The notes under the pieces were generated by a model. The model did not search any database, had not been told where the DNA came from, and saw only the letters and a program-made list of their open reading frames with translations. This document shows positions 1-10,059 of a stretch of 51,338 nucleotides of DNA, piece after piece. The position numbers were made by a program, and so were the translations under genes. Origin of the DNA: JBCDGZ01 sp038750655. Lineage in GTDB: Bacteria > Bacteroidota > Bacteroidia > Chitinophagales > Saprospiraceae. The stretch is taken from positions 1-51,338 of the forward strand of contig JBCDGZ010000039.1 in NCBI GenBank assembly GCA_038750655.1. Reading direction: 5' to 3'. Each line of letters begins with the position of its first letter. Position 1 is the stretch's first letter.

Positions 1-1
1 G

Positions 2-295
2 ATTGAATTCAACAGTGGTACTGTAGTGGCCAATGAATTTGCCTTGTTCCAAAATCAACCGAATCCATTTAAGGATGAGACGGTGATTGGCTTCAACCTG
101 CCACAAGCAAGCGCAGCAACACTGACCATCTACGATGTATCAGGAAGAGTACTCAAGCAATACAATGGCGAGTATGCGCAGGGTTACAATGAGGTGAGCC
201 TGAACCGCAGCGAGCTGTCCGCCGCCGGAGTACTATACTATACTTTAGAAACAACAACAGAAAGCGCTACGAAGAAGATGATCCTTATTGAATAA
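2..295 (+). CDS. C-terminal end of a T9SS-secreted surface protein (5' end outside window)
   Basis: The frame is open from base 2 to a TAA stop, so this is the last 97 residues of a longer gene. Almost all of it is a type IX secretion C-terminal sorting domain (type A): the opening NQPNPF motif near residue 18, the central TLTIYDVSGRVLK strand, and the closing LYYTLE...KKMILIE strands. Such domains direct a protein through the T9SS and are cleaved on the cell surface. The domain is very similar to the end of the next gene (2,997 residues), so the two are probably neighbouring paralogues or members of one surface set. What the exported part does cannot be seen here. Confidence 0.9.
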   Translation: MEFNSGTVVANEFALFQNQPNPFKDETVIGFNLPQASAATLTIYDVSGRVLKQYNGEYAQGYNEVSLNRSELSAAGVLYYTLETTTESATKKMILIE

Positions 296-322
296 GCGAT
301 CATCCCATTCGTGGCTGTATAG

Positions 323-355
323 AAAGAAAGATTGCCGTTCGGCAATCTTTCTTTT
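323..355 (+). terminator. Rho-independent terminator after the first T9SS gene
   Basis: A perfect 14-bp stem (323-336 with 341-354) closes a GTTC loop, and the 3' arm itself ends in a T-rich stretch. It starts 27 bases after the stop codon of the upstream gene. The arms are A-rich on the left and T-rich on the right, so it could also act on the opposite strand. Confidence 0.85.
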
Positions 356-496
356 GCATATAATATAACAACAATCTTTCGAAGGATTTAAGGCAATAGG
401 ATTAGTTAGCTCCTATCAACCGATAACTATTTTAGAACCTTACTGGTACAGCACTTTAGCTCTGGGGGGCCGTACCTGTTCAACGCATTAGTACTT

Positions 497-3400
497 ATGA
501 ACAAAGTTTTACCCTTTCTCTTACTGTTCTTACTAAGCTTACCTCTTAGTGCCCAAACGACTTTTACTGGAGCGATTGATAATGATTGGTTTGAAGCGGG
601 TAATTGGAGTAATGGACTACCTACTACGGGGAACAATGCAACGATTCCACAAGGAGTTGAGGTGGATCGGCCTGCAAGTCCAAACATCGATCATGAGCTG
701 ATTGTTGAGGGAACGCTTAACATTACTACTGCTGGTTCTTTACGTGTTTTTGGAATTTTGACGGTAGAGAGTACGGGAATCTTTCAGTCGACAGCTGCTG
801 TCTCTATTGATCCTGCAGGAGGAGAACTGACCAACAGGGGAAGGATGGAAGGGATACGCATCAGCTCTACAGGAGGGAATTTCAATAACGAGGGGGAGTT
901 TATGGCAAATGAAATTTTTGTACCCTTTGGCTCCTTACAGAATAGCGGAAATATCACTATTAATTCTTTTACGCCGGGAAGTCCTTTTATCAATAATGGG
1001 ACGGTAGATGTACAAGGAAATTATTTCAATGGTGCTTTTTTGACCAACAACGGATTCTTTAAATGTGCCGCATTATTTAACTCGGGGCGTTTTACAAACA
1101 CAATGACTGGGCGTGTTGAAGGGGATGAATTTCAAAACACAGGAGAACTTGACAATACGGGTAACTTTGTATTCACTACCGTAAGTAACAATCAGGATAT
1201 TATTAATGATGGTAACTTTGAATTCTCGTCTTTTGCCAATGATGCAGCTGGTGTTTTACAGAATCTGCAGCCGGGATTCATGAAAGGTGTAGGGATCAAT
1301 AACAGCTCTACGGGGCGTATTGAAAATGCTGGGACTATAGAATTAAGAGAGGTGACTAGCGGAGTTGGCAACTTCGGATTTATCCAGAATGATGGCTTAA
1401 TTGATATCACCAGCCTGATTAATCGAGGGGAAATACAGAACAATCAAGATTTCAAGATTTTTGGAACAGCTCAAAATTTTAATGAAATCATCAATGATGG
1501 TAATATAGAGGTCAACTCTCATATTAACAGGGAAGGAATACTAACAAATAATGCTTCAGGCTTAATTAGCGGAGGAAGTATCAACAACAACTCTCCCGCA
1601 AGGGTCAAAAATTTTGGTACAATAAATATGATGGCCATTGGTAATCAAAGCGTGTTCCAAAACGATGGTCTAATAGAGCTTTCTAGCCAGCTCACAAATG
1701 ATGATGACTTACAAAATAATGGGGAGATCATGGTCATGGGAAGGACCGATAACTCTGGAATTTTTAAAAACTATAACAGATTCACACAAACTGCATTAGG
1801 CCAGAGTTTTCTTAATAGAGGAACTTTTGAGGTGATTGGGACTGCGGAATTTTCTATTATTTCTGGCGATGCTATTCTTAATGAAGGCACAATTGAGGTC
1901 CATGGGCTACTGGATTTGAAAGATGGGGGGCTATTCAATCTTTCTAATATGCGAATCGGTCCACAGGGGGAATTCAATAATAATGATATTCTAATAAATA
2001 ATTCTCCATTTATAAATGAGGGAATCGTAAGACATAATTCTGGCACTATCCTCAGCATGAATTTATCGAGAATAGAGAACCGTCAATGTGCAACTTATAT
2101 TTATGATGCTGTTTTAGATATTGGTGGTACCTTTATCAATGATGGGACCATCTACCAACTCAATACAGGTACGGTCAACGTCACCTCCGGTAGCGGAGTA
2201 GTACGCACTGACCTCACCCAAGCCGGCGCCCTCAGTGCTGTTTGCGTAGATACTACCCTCAATGTTTTTAACCAAAACAGCATCACCATCATCCCCGATG
2301 ATATTGACGGCGGAAGCTGTAACTTCGCCAGCCGAAGCGTTAGTCCAATGACACTCGACTGCAACGTAAGTGGGCCTCAAATGGTCACCCTGACCGTTAT
2401 GGATACATCAGGAAATATATCGACTTGCACGGCCAACGTTACCCTTAATTGCCTAGCTTGCATACCACCGGACCTCAGCACTACCGATATGCCCGCCATT
2501 TGTCCTGGCGAATCCTTCGACCTCAGAAATATAAACATCACTGACGCCAATAACACCAGGGCGTCACTCAGCTATCATACCGCTACACCAGCCGACAGCA
2601 GTAATATGCTTAATTGCTCGGGCAGCTACCAATACCAAAGGCAATTCCCCGTGAACGTCAATGGGCAGCTCGAACGCCCCATTGACATTGCCTTGGATGT
2701 ACAAGGCAATATTTATGTGACAAGTGGCGCACGGGTTAATGTATTTGATAATGTAGGAACGTTCGTGCGAACTGTTGGTAATTTCGCAGGGGCGACTAAC
2801 GTCGCCGTCGATGCCGGTGGGAACATCTATGCCACCTATATAGATAACCTCGTCGACGTCTATGATAATATGGGAAACCGGCAACTGCAGTTCGGAACAC
2901 CGGGGTCAGGGCCGGGAGAGTTTAATAACCCGAGGGGGATTGCTGTTGATGCAGCTGGAAATATGTATGTCGTCGATCGGGACAACAATCGCATTCAAGT
3001 TTTTGATAATGCAGGAACATTCCTAAGACAGTTTGGAAGTACTGGAAATGGAGATGGCGAATTTAATATCCCCCTATCTATTGCGCTGGATACGGCTCGT
3101 AATATTTATGTTGCAGACTTTAGTAACGACCGTGTTCAGGTTTTTGATAACGATGGTAATTTTTTGAGAAAATTTGGGAGTCGAGGCAATGGCAATGGTC
3201 GATTCTGGGGACCTACTGGAATTACGGTAGACATCGATGGTCAAATTTATGTAGCGGATCTTGTCAATTCTTTTGTACAGATATTTGACAATAGCGGTAC
3301 CTTTCTCAGCCAGTTTGGTGGACTTGGGATGGGAGATGGTGAATTTGACGGTGCAATGGGGGTGGCGGTAGATGATGCAGGAAATGTCTATGTGGTCGAT

Positions 3401-6400
3401 GACGGCAATTCTCGGATACAAGTTTTTACACCAGATAACTGCGAGGTCAGCCCAGATACTACCACAACCTATTACATTCTAGCCGATACTGGCCCTGGCT
3501 GCACCGACGAGCTGGCTGTTACGGTTACCGTCGGCGAATTCGAAGCACCCAGCGATCTTTGTTTAAGTGATGGCCTACAAACCGGCCTCGGCGGCGGCCT
3601 GCCCACCGGCGGCGTCTACAGCGGCCTCGGCGTCACCGACGATGGCAACGGCTTGACCTACCGCTTTGATCCTCTCATCGCCGGAGCAGGCATCCGCTCC
3701 GTCAACTACACCTTCATCGGTGCCAACGGCTCTTGCAGCCTCAGCCGAGGCTTTGAAGTGTTCAATGCTATTGACCCACAATTCAGCACCGTTGATTTTC
3801 TTTGCCTAGATGCCAATACCCAAGGGCAGACCTTCGGCGGTGGCTTGCCCACCGGCGGCGTCTACAGCGGCCCCGGCTTCACCGACAACGGCAATGGCCT
3901 CGATTTTAGTTTTGACCCCGCTGCCGCAGGCAGTGGAGCGATCAGCATCGAATACAGCGTCGCCGATACCAGCGGATGTGTAGGCACAGCCACGCATATC
4001 ATCAATGTCTTTGAGTGTAATTTTGAGCCTAGCGATCCTTGTGGTTGCCTGAACAATGCTACAGCCATCGATCCCGATGCCGGAACAGGCGGAATGGATG
4101 GGAACTTCTCTGAGCTGGTGAGCGTCAGCGCGACGGCGGGTGGTACGCTGCCTCCTGGGCAGATTTGGACGGTTACGGCCGCTACTGGAGCCTTCAATGC
4201 TTTTAACGTACCGCCGGATAGTACGCAGGTGATAGAGGTGCCGGTGGCCACAAATGGCAGCGTGACCTTGGTGTACAATGCTGCCGATGGCCGCTACGAT
4301 ATTTCTTTCATTCACATCGATAATCAGGGCTATAGCATGACCGTCGAAGGCCCCTTCGCGCTGGGCGATCCCCTGAATAGCAGCTTTACCATTTCCAATA
4401 CTTGTGCCTATCCCAATCCCGTCTTTGATCCTGCGCTGGCGGATACCTACTGTCCCAATAACGCGGTGATTGAGTTGGGCGGCAGTGACACCGACGGTAT
4501 TGGTGCAGACACCATTCTCTTTTTCATTGATCAACAAGCGGTCATTCCTTCCAACCCCATTATGCTAAATCCTGGCGTTCGAGAAATCAAGATGGCGTAT
4601 GTCGGTGCAACGGGAGGGATGATGCCATTTTTCCCTGGCTGTATTCAGGATGTGGTGAAAACAGTTAGGGTAGAGGATGTACTGCCGCCGCGTCCAGTGT
4701 GTCAGGATATGACGGTTGAGCTGGATGCCAATGGCCAAGCGATTATTATTCCTAGTATGTTGGATGGAGGAAGCAATGATAATTGTACGGCGGCGCAAGA
4801 TTTGATTTTTACGGCCAGTCAACTTAGCTTTACCTGTGCGGACATAGGAGCAGTAGCGGTAGAATTGATGGTGAGTGATGAGGCGGGAAATACAGCGAGC
4901 TGCACAGCCAATGTAATGGTGGAAGACAATTTGGCTCCTCTGCTTACTTGTCCTTCCGATCAAACCATTACCCTCGATCCGGGGGACTGCGAATTGGCTT
5001 TTCATTTTAATATCACGGCTACCGATAATTGTACGGCCGCGGTTACGATCAATCAGTTGGAGGGGCCGACTAGTGGGACTTTTTTAGAAAAAAACACCAC
5101 AACCACTTATCGTTTCGAAGCCCTTGATGAGCAAGGAAATACTTCGACCTGTTCTTTTACTATTACCATAAATGAATTCCCGAACCCTATTACGGTATTG
5201 GCCTGTAACGATGGAGTGCAAATTTCACTCGATGAGGATTGCGAAGCAGAAGTGGGCGCTGACTTATTGCTGGAAGGAGGGCCTTACGGATGTTATGAGG
5301 ATTATGTAGTAGAACTATTTTATGATGCAGCACTGAGCCAGCCGGTGCCGAGCAGTCCTATCGTGGGTGCTGCTGAGATCGGTCTGACCCTCTGGACTCG
5401 CGTCATTGATCCCGAGACCGGTAACAGTTGCTGGGGAACGATTCGTGTTGAAGACAAATTTATTCCCGCACTTAGCTGCACCCCCTTACAAGTCCTCTGT
5501 TCTGACGACCTCAGCCCAGAAGCCTTAGGCTTTCCTCTCCCCACCAGTGCTGACATAACCGCTAATCCCGATGGCAGCTACACTGTCAATCGCTTCGACG
5601 CCTGCGGCGAGGCCACCTTGACCTTTAGCGATGAAGAAGCCTTATTTTCCTGCCAAAATACCAACCGAATCCTCAACCGCCGCTGGACCATCGTCGATGC
5701 CTCCGGCAACCGCGATACCTGTACGCAACTCATCAGCCTAAGCCGCGCCACCCTCGCCGACGCTACCTTCCCGCCCGACTGGGACAATAACGATGAGGAT
5801 GCCTTGAACTGTGAAGACCGCTGCGATCCCAATGATACCCGCTTTTGCGGCCCCGACAGCTTATACTGGAATGTACTGCCCGATGGCCACCTCTTCGCCG
5901 GAAATCCTAACCCTTTTGATGAATTGTGGCCCTGTGGAGCCGTGAAGTGCCAGGGGACGGGTATTCCTGAAGGAGTCAATTGCGGCGATATTCAGGCTAA
6001 TTTTGAGGATACCCGTATTGACTTGTGCAGCATAGGCAGCAGCGGAAATTGCTTTAAAGTTCTTCGCAAATGGACATTGCTAGACTGGTGCACCGGCGAG
6101 GTTATTTTCCATAACCAAACCATAAAAGTCGAAGACAATCGCGGCCCCGCCATTAATGATATTGATAATGTAACCCTCAGTACAGATATTCACCGTTGCG
6201 AAGTTGACTGGTACGCTACCGAGCCCTGGCTGAGTGATAATTGCTCTACCGAAGGCCTCAGCTATAGTATCGAATCTAGTGCAGGAACGGTCAGTCAAGA
6301 GAACGGACGCTGGAAAGTTAGTAATATCCCTGTTGGTACGCATCAGGTAATTTACATCGCTAGTGATTGCTGTGGGAATACAAACGAACGGAGCATTAGC

Positions 6401-9400
6401 CTGCGTGTTACTGACCTCGTACCCCCTGTACCAGTTTGTGACCAGCAAACGGTTGTCTCCATCAGTACGACCCAGAACAGCGGCACCAACGGCTTAGGAA
6501 GAGTGAGAGTAGACGCGATCAATCTGGATGATGGCAGCTACGATAATTGCAGCGATATTAGTTTCCGTGCCCGACGGGTGGAGTTTGGCTGTGGCAATTC
6601 GTTTTTCTTACCCTACGTTGAATTCTGTTGTGCAGATATTGGCCAACGGATTATGGTGGAACTAGAAGTGAGAGATCAAGCCCGCAATGTAAGCACCTGT
6701 ATGATTACTGTGGAGGTACAAGATAAGCAGCCGCCAATCTTGGTGGCTCCACCGGATTTGACGATTACCTGCGATTACTGGTTTCCTTTTGATCCAGACA
6801 ATCCTGAAGCAGATACCCGAGAGCTGGACGAGCGTTTTGGGGAAATTGTGGAATTAAATGGAAGAGTCACGCAGGACTCTATTATCGTTCGCGATCGAGT
6901 CTGCGAGGTGCATCCGCGTTTTGCGGAGTTTGCTCCGGCGAATATATTTGATGATCCTTGTTACGATGACCAGTACAATATTTTTTGGGGTTTTGATGGC
7001 TATGGGCTAGACAATTGCAGCTATGAGCTGGAGCAAACGGTGATTCCCAATCTGAACTGTGGCCGAGGTAGCATTCTCCGGCGCTGGCGCGCCAGCGACC
7101 CTTCCGGTAATTGGAGCAACATTGTTAGCCAGACCATTACCGTCATCGATTGCAAGGCTTGGTATGTGCCGACGGCCTGCTGGCGCTTCACCCCCCGCGA
7201 TGTTGGCGAATGCGACTTAATCAATCAAGGCGGGCTTCGCTACCGCAGCAAACTGATCGAGTGGCCCTGCGACATCGAGTTGACGACCTGCCAAGAGGAC
7301 GGCGGCCTGGAAGTCTTTCAGCCCGATAATCTAGAGATACAATTTGACCAAGATCGTCGCCCTCGATTGGACGATGACAACTGTAGCCTGCTCTCAGCCA
7401 CTTACAGCGATGAAGTCTTCACCTTCGTCGAAGGCGCCTGCCTAAAAATCTTTCGAACTTGGAAGTTCATCGACTGGTGTCTTTACGAAGATTTTATTAA
7501 TGGTACTTACAGTGGAGAATGGAACTGGGAGTGGTCGCAGGTCATTAAGCTGCTTAATGACATCGGGCCGGAGTATGACGAAGGCTGTGAGGATTTGACT
7601 TTCTGTGGCTATGGCGATCCTGATAATCCACTGGCGGATCAATGTGTGGGCATCATCGAGCTGCGTCCCAATATCAGTGATGATTGTACGGTAGAAGAAG
7701 ACATTCGAATTGATTATAAGATTGACCTCGATAATGATGGGCAGTACGATTTACTGGGTTATAGCAATAATTACGGTTCAGTCTATCCTTTCTCCAATCC
7801 CAATTTCCTACCTGTTCGGAGTTTCGATGCCGAAGCTGCTCAGGCTGATGGTACCTATCCTATCGGCACCCACCGCATCCTTTGGGTAGCGGAAGATGGC
7901 TGCGGCAACAGCAATGGCTGCGAGCAGCTGTTTACGATCGAGGATTGTAAGCCGCCGACGGCCTATTGCGAGGTGGGGATTTCTACTGTTCCGATGCCGC
8001 CGACTGCCGGAGGCTTTGTTGACCTCTGGGCCAGCGATTTCGACTTAGGCAGTCTGGACAATTGTACCGCTCCTGCTCAGCTGCGCTTCGCCTTCTCTGA
8101 TGATCCCAACGATCGAAGCCGTAGGCTGACCTGTGCAGATGCTGGACAGAACTTGACCTTCAGCGTTTTTGTCTTCGACGAAGCCGGCAACTATGCCTCC
8201 TGTCAAGTTGGGGTGATCCTGAGTGATTGCGACGGAACGATTAGCACGACGGCTTCTATTAGCGGAGATATTCTGACCGAAGACGGGCTGGAAGTGGGTG
8301 GAGTGAATATCCACCTCGGTGGAAGCCTGCCGATGACCTTAACAACTGATGTGCAGGGATTCTTTGATTTCATTGGGTTCCACTTCTACGAAGATCATAC
8401 TGTAAGACCAGAGAAAGATACCCTGCCCAGAAATGGAGTGACGACCTTCGATTTGATCTTAATGAGTAAGCATATTTTGGGGATAGAGTACTTAAATTCT
8501 CCCTACAAAATGATTGCTGCAGACATCAATCGCTCTGGTTCGATTACGACCTTTGATATGGTGGCGCTGCGCAAATTGATTTTACATATTGACGAGACCT
8601 TCCCAGAAAATACCAGCTGGCGTTTTGTCAGCGCCGATTTTGACTTCCCTGATCCAGCTGATCCTTTTGCGACCCCTTTCCCTGAGACGCATCACGTACC
8701 AGCGTTTACAGCCGACACCCTCGTATCATTTGTTGCCGTGAAAATAGGGGACATTAACAACAGCGTCGATCCCTTGGATTTGCGGCAAAGCACCGCACGC
8801 CGCTTCCCGCAAACGCTGCACTTTGCTGTTCAAGACCAGACCTTACAAGCAGGGGAGACCCATCAGATTGACTTCCTGGCCAAAGACTTTCGCGATATTC
8901 TAGGTTACCAATTCTCTCTGAATTTTGATCCTACTACCCTAGCTTACAACAGCTTACAACCCGGTAAGCTCGACGGCCTGGCCGCTCACAACTTCGGCCT
9001 CAGCCTGCTGGATCGTGGTGTAATTACCAGCAGTTGGAACAGCAGCAAAACGGCTCATTTAGATGATGATGCGATAGCCTTTAGTCTGAATTTCCGTGCG
9101 AAACGCAGCGTACTACTTTCTGAAGTACTTTCTGTCAGTTCTGACTACACCGCCGCAGAGGCATATAATAAAGAAGGCCAGCGCATGCATGTCGCTCTAG
9201 ATTTTATAGATAAGGAGCCTGTTATTGGAGACTTCGTCTTATTTCAAAATCAACCCAATCCTTTCAAAGAGGAAACGGTAATCCGCTTTCATCTGCCCGA
9301 CGCCAGCACGGCTACATTGACCATCTACGATGTTATCGGCCGCGTCCTCAAGCAGCTTCAAGGCGACTACACCAAGGGCTATCACGAGCTTTCGCTCAAT

Positions 9401-9490
9401 CGCAGCGAGCTGGCCGGGGCCGGCGTCCTGTACTACACCCTGGAAACCGAGACTGCGCAGGCGACTCGTAAGATGATCTTGCTGGAGTAA
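497..9490 (+). CDS. Giant multidomain T9SS surface protein (2,997 aa)
   Basis: A Sec signal peptide (residues 1-20, ending LSAQ) leads into a DWFEAGNWSNGLPT-type start and about 500 residues of short Asn/Gly-rich repeats (NNG, INDG patterns) typical of a right-handed beta-helix. Then come a HYR-like domain (about 578-654), NHL-type propeller repeats (about 725-980, recurring GEFNNPRGIAVD...GNMYVVDRDNNRIQVF), two copies of a GGGLPTGGVYSG module (about 1030 and 1113), and a long series of Cys-containing HYR/Ig-like domains to about 2578. After these are a carboxypeptidase-regulatory-like fold (about 2587), a dockerin-like segment (DINRSGSITTFDMVALRKL, about 2645-2758), a cohesin-like domain (about 2773-2885) and a T9SS sorting domain (2910-2997). 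The likely role is a surface adhesin or matrix protein; this is inferred from domains. The ATG at 497 is chosen because the signal peptide follows directly. Confidence 0.92.
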   Translation: MNKVLPFLLLFLLSLPLSAQTTFTGAIDNDWFEAGNWSNGLPTTGNNATIPQGVEVDRPASPNIDHELIVEGTLNITTAGSLRVFGILTVESTGIFQSTAAVSIDPAGGELTNRGRMEGIRISSTGGNFNNEGEFMANEIFVPFGSLQNSGNITINSFTPGSPFINNGTVDVQGNYFNGAFLTNNGFFKCAALFNSGRFTNTMTGRVEGDEFQNTGELDNTGNFVFTTVSNNQDIINDGNFEFSSFANDAAGVLQNLQPGFMKGVGINNSSTGRIENAGTIELREVTSGVGNFGFIQNDGLIDITSLINRGEIQNNQDFKIFGTAQNFNEIINDGNIEVNSHINREGILTNNASGLISGGSINNNSPARVKNFGTINMMAIGNQSVFQNDGLIELSSQLTNDDDLQNNGEIMVMGRTDNSGIFKNYNRFTQTALGQSFLNRGTFEVIGTAEFSIISGDAILNEGTIEVHGLLDLKDGGLFNLSNMRIGPQGEFNNNDILINNSPFINEGIVRHNSGTILSMNLSRIENRQCATYIYDAVLDIGGTFINDGTIYQLNTGTVNVTSGSGVVRTDLTQAGALSAVCVDTTLNVFNQNSITIIPDDIDGGSCNFASRSVSPMTLDCNVSGPQMVTLTVMDTSGNISTCTANVTLNCLACIPPDLSTTDMPAICPGESFDLRNINITDANNTRASLSYHTATPADSSNMLNCSGSYQYQRQFPVNVNGQLERPIDIALDVQGNIYVTSGARVNVFDNVGTFVRTVGNFAGATNVAVDAGGNIYATYIDNLVDVYDNMGNRQLQFGTPGSGPGEFNNPRGIAVDAAGNMYVVDRDNNRIQVFDNAGTFLRQFGSTGNGDGEFNIPLSIALDTARNIYVADFSNDRVQVFDNDGNFLRKFGSRGNGNGRFWGPTGITVDIDGQIYVADLVNSFVQIFDNSGTFLSQFGGLGMGDGEFDGAMGVAVDDAGNVYVVDDGNSRIQVFTPDNCEVSPDTTTTYYILADTGPGCTDELAVTVTVGEFEAPSDLCLSDGLQTGLGGGLPTGGVYSGLGVTDDGNGLTYRFDPLIAGAGIRSVNYTFIGANGSCSLSRGFEVFNAIDPQFSTVDFLCLDANTQGQTFGGGLPTGGVYSGPGFTDNGNGLDFSFDPAAAGSGAISIEYSVADTSGCVGTATHIINVFECNFEPSDPCGCLNNATAIDPDAGTGGMDGNFSELVSVSATAGGTLPPGQIWTVTAATGAFNAFNVPPDSTQVIEVPVATNGSVTLVYNAADGRYDISFIHIDNQGYSMTVEGPFALGDPLNSSFTISNTCAYPNPVFDPALADTYCPNNAVIELGGSDTDGIGADTILFFIDQQAVIPSNPIMLNPGVREIKMAYVGATGGMMPFFPGCIQDVVKTVRVEDVLPPRPVCQDMTVELDANGQAIIIPSMLDGGSNDNCTAAQDLIFTASQLSFTCADIGAVAVELMVSDEAGNTASCTANVMVEDNLAPLLTCPSDQTITLDPGDCELAFHFNITATDNCTAAVTINQLEGPTSGTFLEKNTTTTYRFEALDEQGNTSTCSFTITINEFPNPITVLACNDGVQISLDEDCEAEVGADLLLEGGPYGCYEDYVVELFYDAALSQPVPSSPIVGAAEIGLTLWTRVIDPETGNSCWGTIRVEDKFIPALSCTPLQVLCSDDLSPEALGFPLPTSADITANPDGSYTVNRFDACGEATLTFSDEEALFSCQNTNRILNRRWTIVDASGNRDTCTQLISLSRATLADATFPPDWDNNDEDALNCEDRCDPNDTRFCGPDSLYWNVLPDGHLFAGNPNPFDELWPCGAVKCQGTGIPEGVNCGDIQANFEDTRIDLCSIGSSGNCFKVLRKWTLLDWCTGEVIFHNQTIKVEDNRGPAINDIDNVTLSTDIHRCEVDWYATEPWLSDNCSTEGLSYSIESSAGTVSQENGRWKVSNIPVGTHQVIYIASDCCGNTNERSISLRVTDLVPPVPVCDQQTVVSISTTQNSGTNGLGRVRVDAINLDDGSYDNCSDISFRARRVEFGCGNSFFLPYVEFCCADIGQRIMVELEVRDQARNVSTCMITVEVQDKQPPILVAPPDLTITCDYWFPFDPDNPEADTRELDERFGEIVELNGRVTQDSIIVRDRVCEVHPRFAEFAPANIFDDPCYDDQYNIFWGFDGYGLDNCSYELEQTVIPNLNCGRGSILRRWRASDPSGNWSNIVSQTITVIDCKAWYVPTACWRFTPRDVGECDLINQGGLRYRSKLIEWPCDIELTTCQEDGGLEVFQPDNLEIQFDQDRRPRLDDDNCSLLSATYSDEVFTFVEGACLKIFRTWKFIDWCLYEDFINGTYSGEWNWEWSQVIKLLNDIGPEYDEGCEDLTFCGYGDPDNPLADQCVGIIELRPNISDDCTVEEDIRIDYKIDLDNDGQYDLLGYSNNYGSVYPFSNPNFLPVRSFDAEAAQADGTYPIGTHRILWVAEDGCGNSNGCEQLFTIEDCKPPTAYCEVGISTVPMPPTAGGFVDLWASDFDLGSLDNCTAPAQLRFAFSDDPNDRSRRLTCADAGQNLTFSVFVFDEAGNYASCQVGVILSDCDGTISTTASISGDILTEDGLEVGGVNIHLGGSLPMTLTTDVQGFFDFIGFHFYEDHTVRPEKDTLPRNGVTTFDLILMSKHILGIEYLNSPYKMIAADINRSGSITTFDMVALRKLILHIDETFPENTSWRFVSADFDFPDPADPFATPFPETHHVPAFTADTLVSFVAVKIGDINNSVDPLDLRQSTARRFPQTLHFAVQDQTLQAGETHQIDFLAKDFRDILGYQFSLNFDPTTLAYNSLQPGKLDGLAAHNFGLSLLDRGVITSSWNSSKTAHLDDDAIAFSLNFRAKRSVLLSEVLSVSSDYTAAEAYNKEGQRMHVALDFIDKEPVIGDFVLFQNQPNPFKEETVIRFHLPDASTATLTIYDVIGRVLKQLQGDYTKGYHELSLNRSELAGAGVLYYTLETETAQATRKMILLE

Positions 9491-9511
9491 TGGCTACTAG
9501 CTTCTTTGCTG

Positions 9512-9549
9512 TTCCGTACAGCAGTCCCGCAAGGAGTTGCTGTACGGAA
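9512..9549 (+). terminator. Inverted repeat after the giant gene, possible terminator
   Basis: A perfect 12-bp inverted repeat (9512-9523 with 9538-9549) encloses 14 nt, starting 22 bases after the stop codon of the 2,997-residue gene. No T-run follows, so this may be a processing or stabilising hairpin and not a classical intrinsic terminator. Confidence 0.5.
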
Positions 9550-9562
9550 ATTCTCTCCAGGC

Positions 9563-9593
9563 TTGATTTTGAAAACATTTTGTGTTATATTTG
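9563..9593 (+). promoter_or_regulatory. Bacteroidota-type promoter inside the 9491-10059 spacer
   Basis: TTG at 9563-9565 is followed after 20 nt by TATATTTG at 9586-9593, a full match to the Bacteroidota -33/-7 consensus (TTG, N19-21, TAnnTTTG). The predicted start would be near 9600. No coding gene begins nearby, so it may drive a small RNA or a long leader for the DUF5916 gene at 10060. Confidence 0.5.
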
Positions 9594-9599
9594 CTGTGC

Positions 9600-9900
9600 A
9601 TTTCGACAACTACCAAAGTTTTGTAAGATGCATACCCAGTTAGTTACTTTGGTAGTTCCTTAGCGATACATACGCCTTTTTTCTCTTGAAAGGCCTGAGA
9701 GGAAAAAGATGCCAACTTCCAAAAAGGAAGTCTTGCGATTCGTACCACAGCAAGGCTAGCGCCCCTATGATAGGCGTGGAGTCTGCGATGGACGGATTGG
9801 CGGCGGTGGTAAAGTGGGTGGGCCCTCCCTCAAAGCCCTTTATTGACTTTCCAACCGTCTTGTCTTGAAATAGAACCACATTGTCCTAAAATAGGTTGGC
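9600..9900 (+). ncRNA. Structured intergenic stretch, possible small RNA or leader
   Basis: Directly after the predicted start near 9600 lies a perfect 12-bp inverted repeat (9608-9619 with 9646-9657, 26-nt spacer). It is followed by GCCTTT/AAAGGC arms (9674-9679, 9689-9694) around a T-rich loop and a 6-bp ACTTCC/GGAAGT hairpin with an A5 loop (9715-9731). Short open frames on both strands (9686-9868 plus, 9640-9879 minus) resemble nothing I recognise. From 9735 to 9960 I see no further clear structure. A transcript is inferred only from promoter and folding potential. Confidence 0.25.
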
Positions 9901-10041
9901 CCAAAAAGCAAAAAAACGATCATCCCCACAACAATTCATCAGGGTTTTTATTTCAAATAAGTGGCGGAAGCAAATCATAGCTTATTAGTAATTCCATCGA
10001 ACTACTTGACGTCAATCAAATACACTTTTAGCCGAAAAAGC

Positions 10042-10049
10042 TATTTTTG
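10042..10049 (+). promoter_or_regulatory. -7 element TATTTTTG just before the DUF5916 gene
   Basis: TATTTTTG matches TAnnTTTG and ends 10 bases before the ATG at 10060, which would give a very short leader. No TTG lies at the right distance upstream, so only the -7 half is supported. Confidence 0.3.
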
Positions 10050-10059
10050 CATCATCATT

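Noticed and set aside
3806..4537. 243-codon minus-strand frame inside the giant gene
   Set aside because: It is antisense to a clearly coding, domain-rich region with C-ending codons, which opens long reverse frames by chance.
9640..9879. 79-codon minus and 60-codon plus open frames in the 9491-10059 spacer
   Set aside because: They overlap each other on opposite strands, contain hairpins and resemble no family I know; structure in RNA explains the region better.
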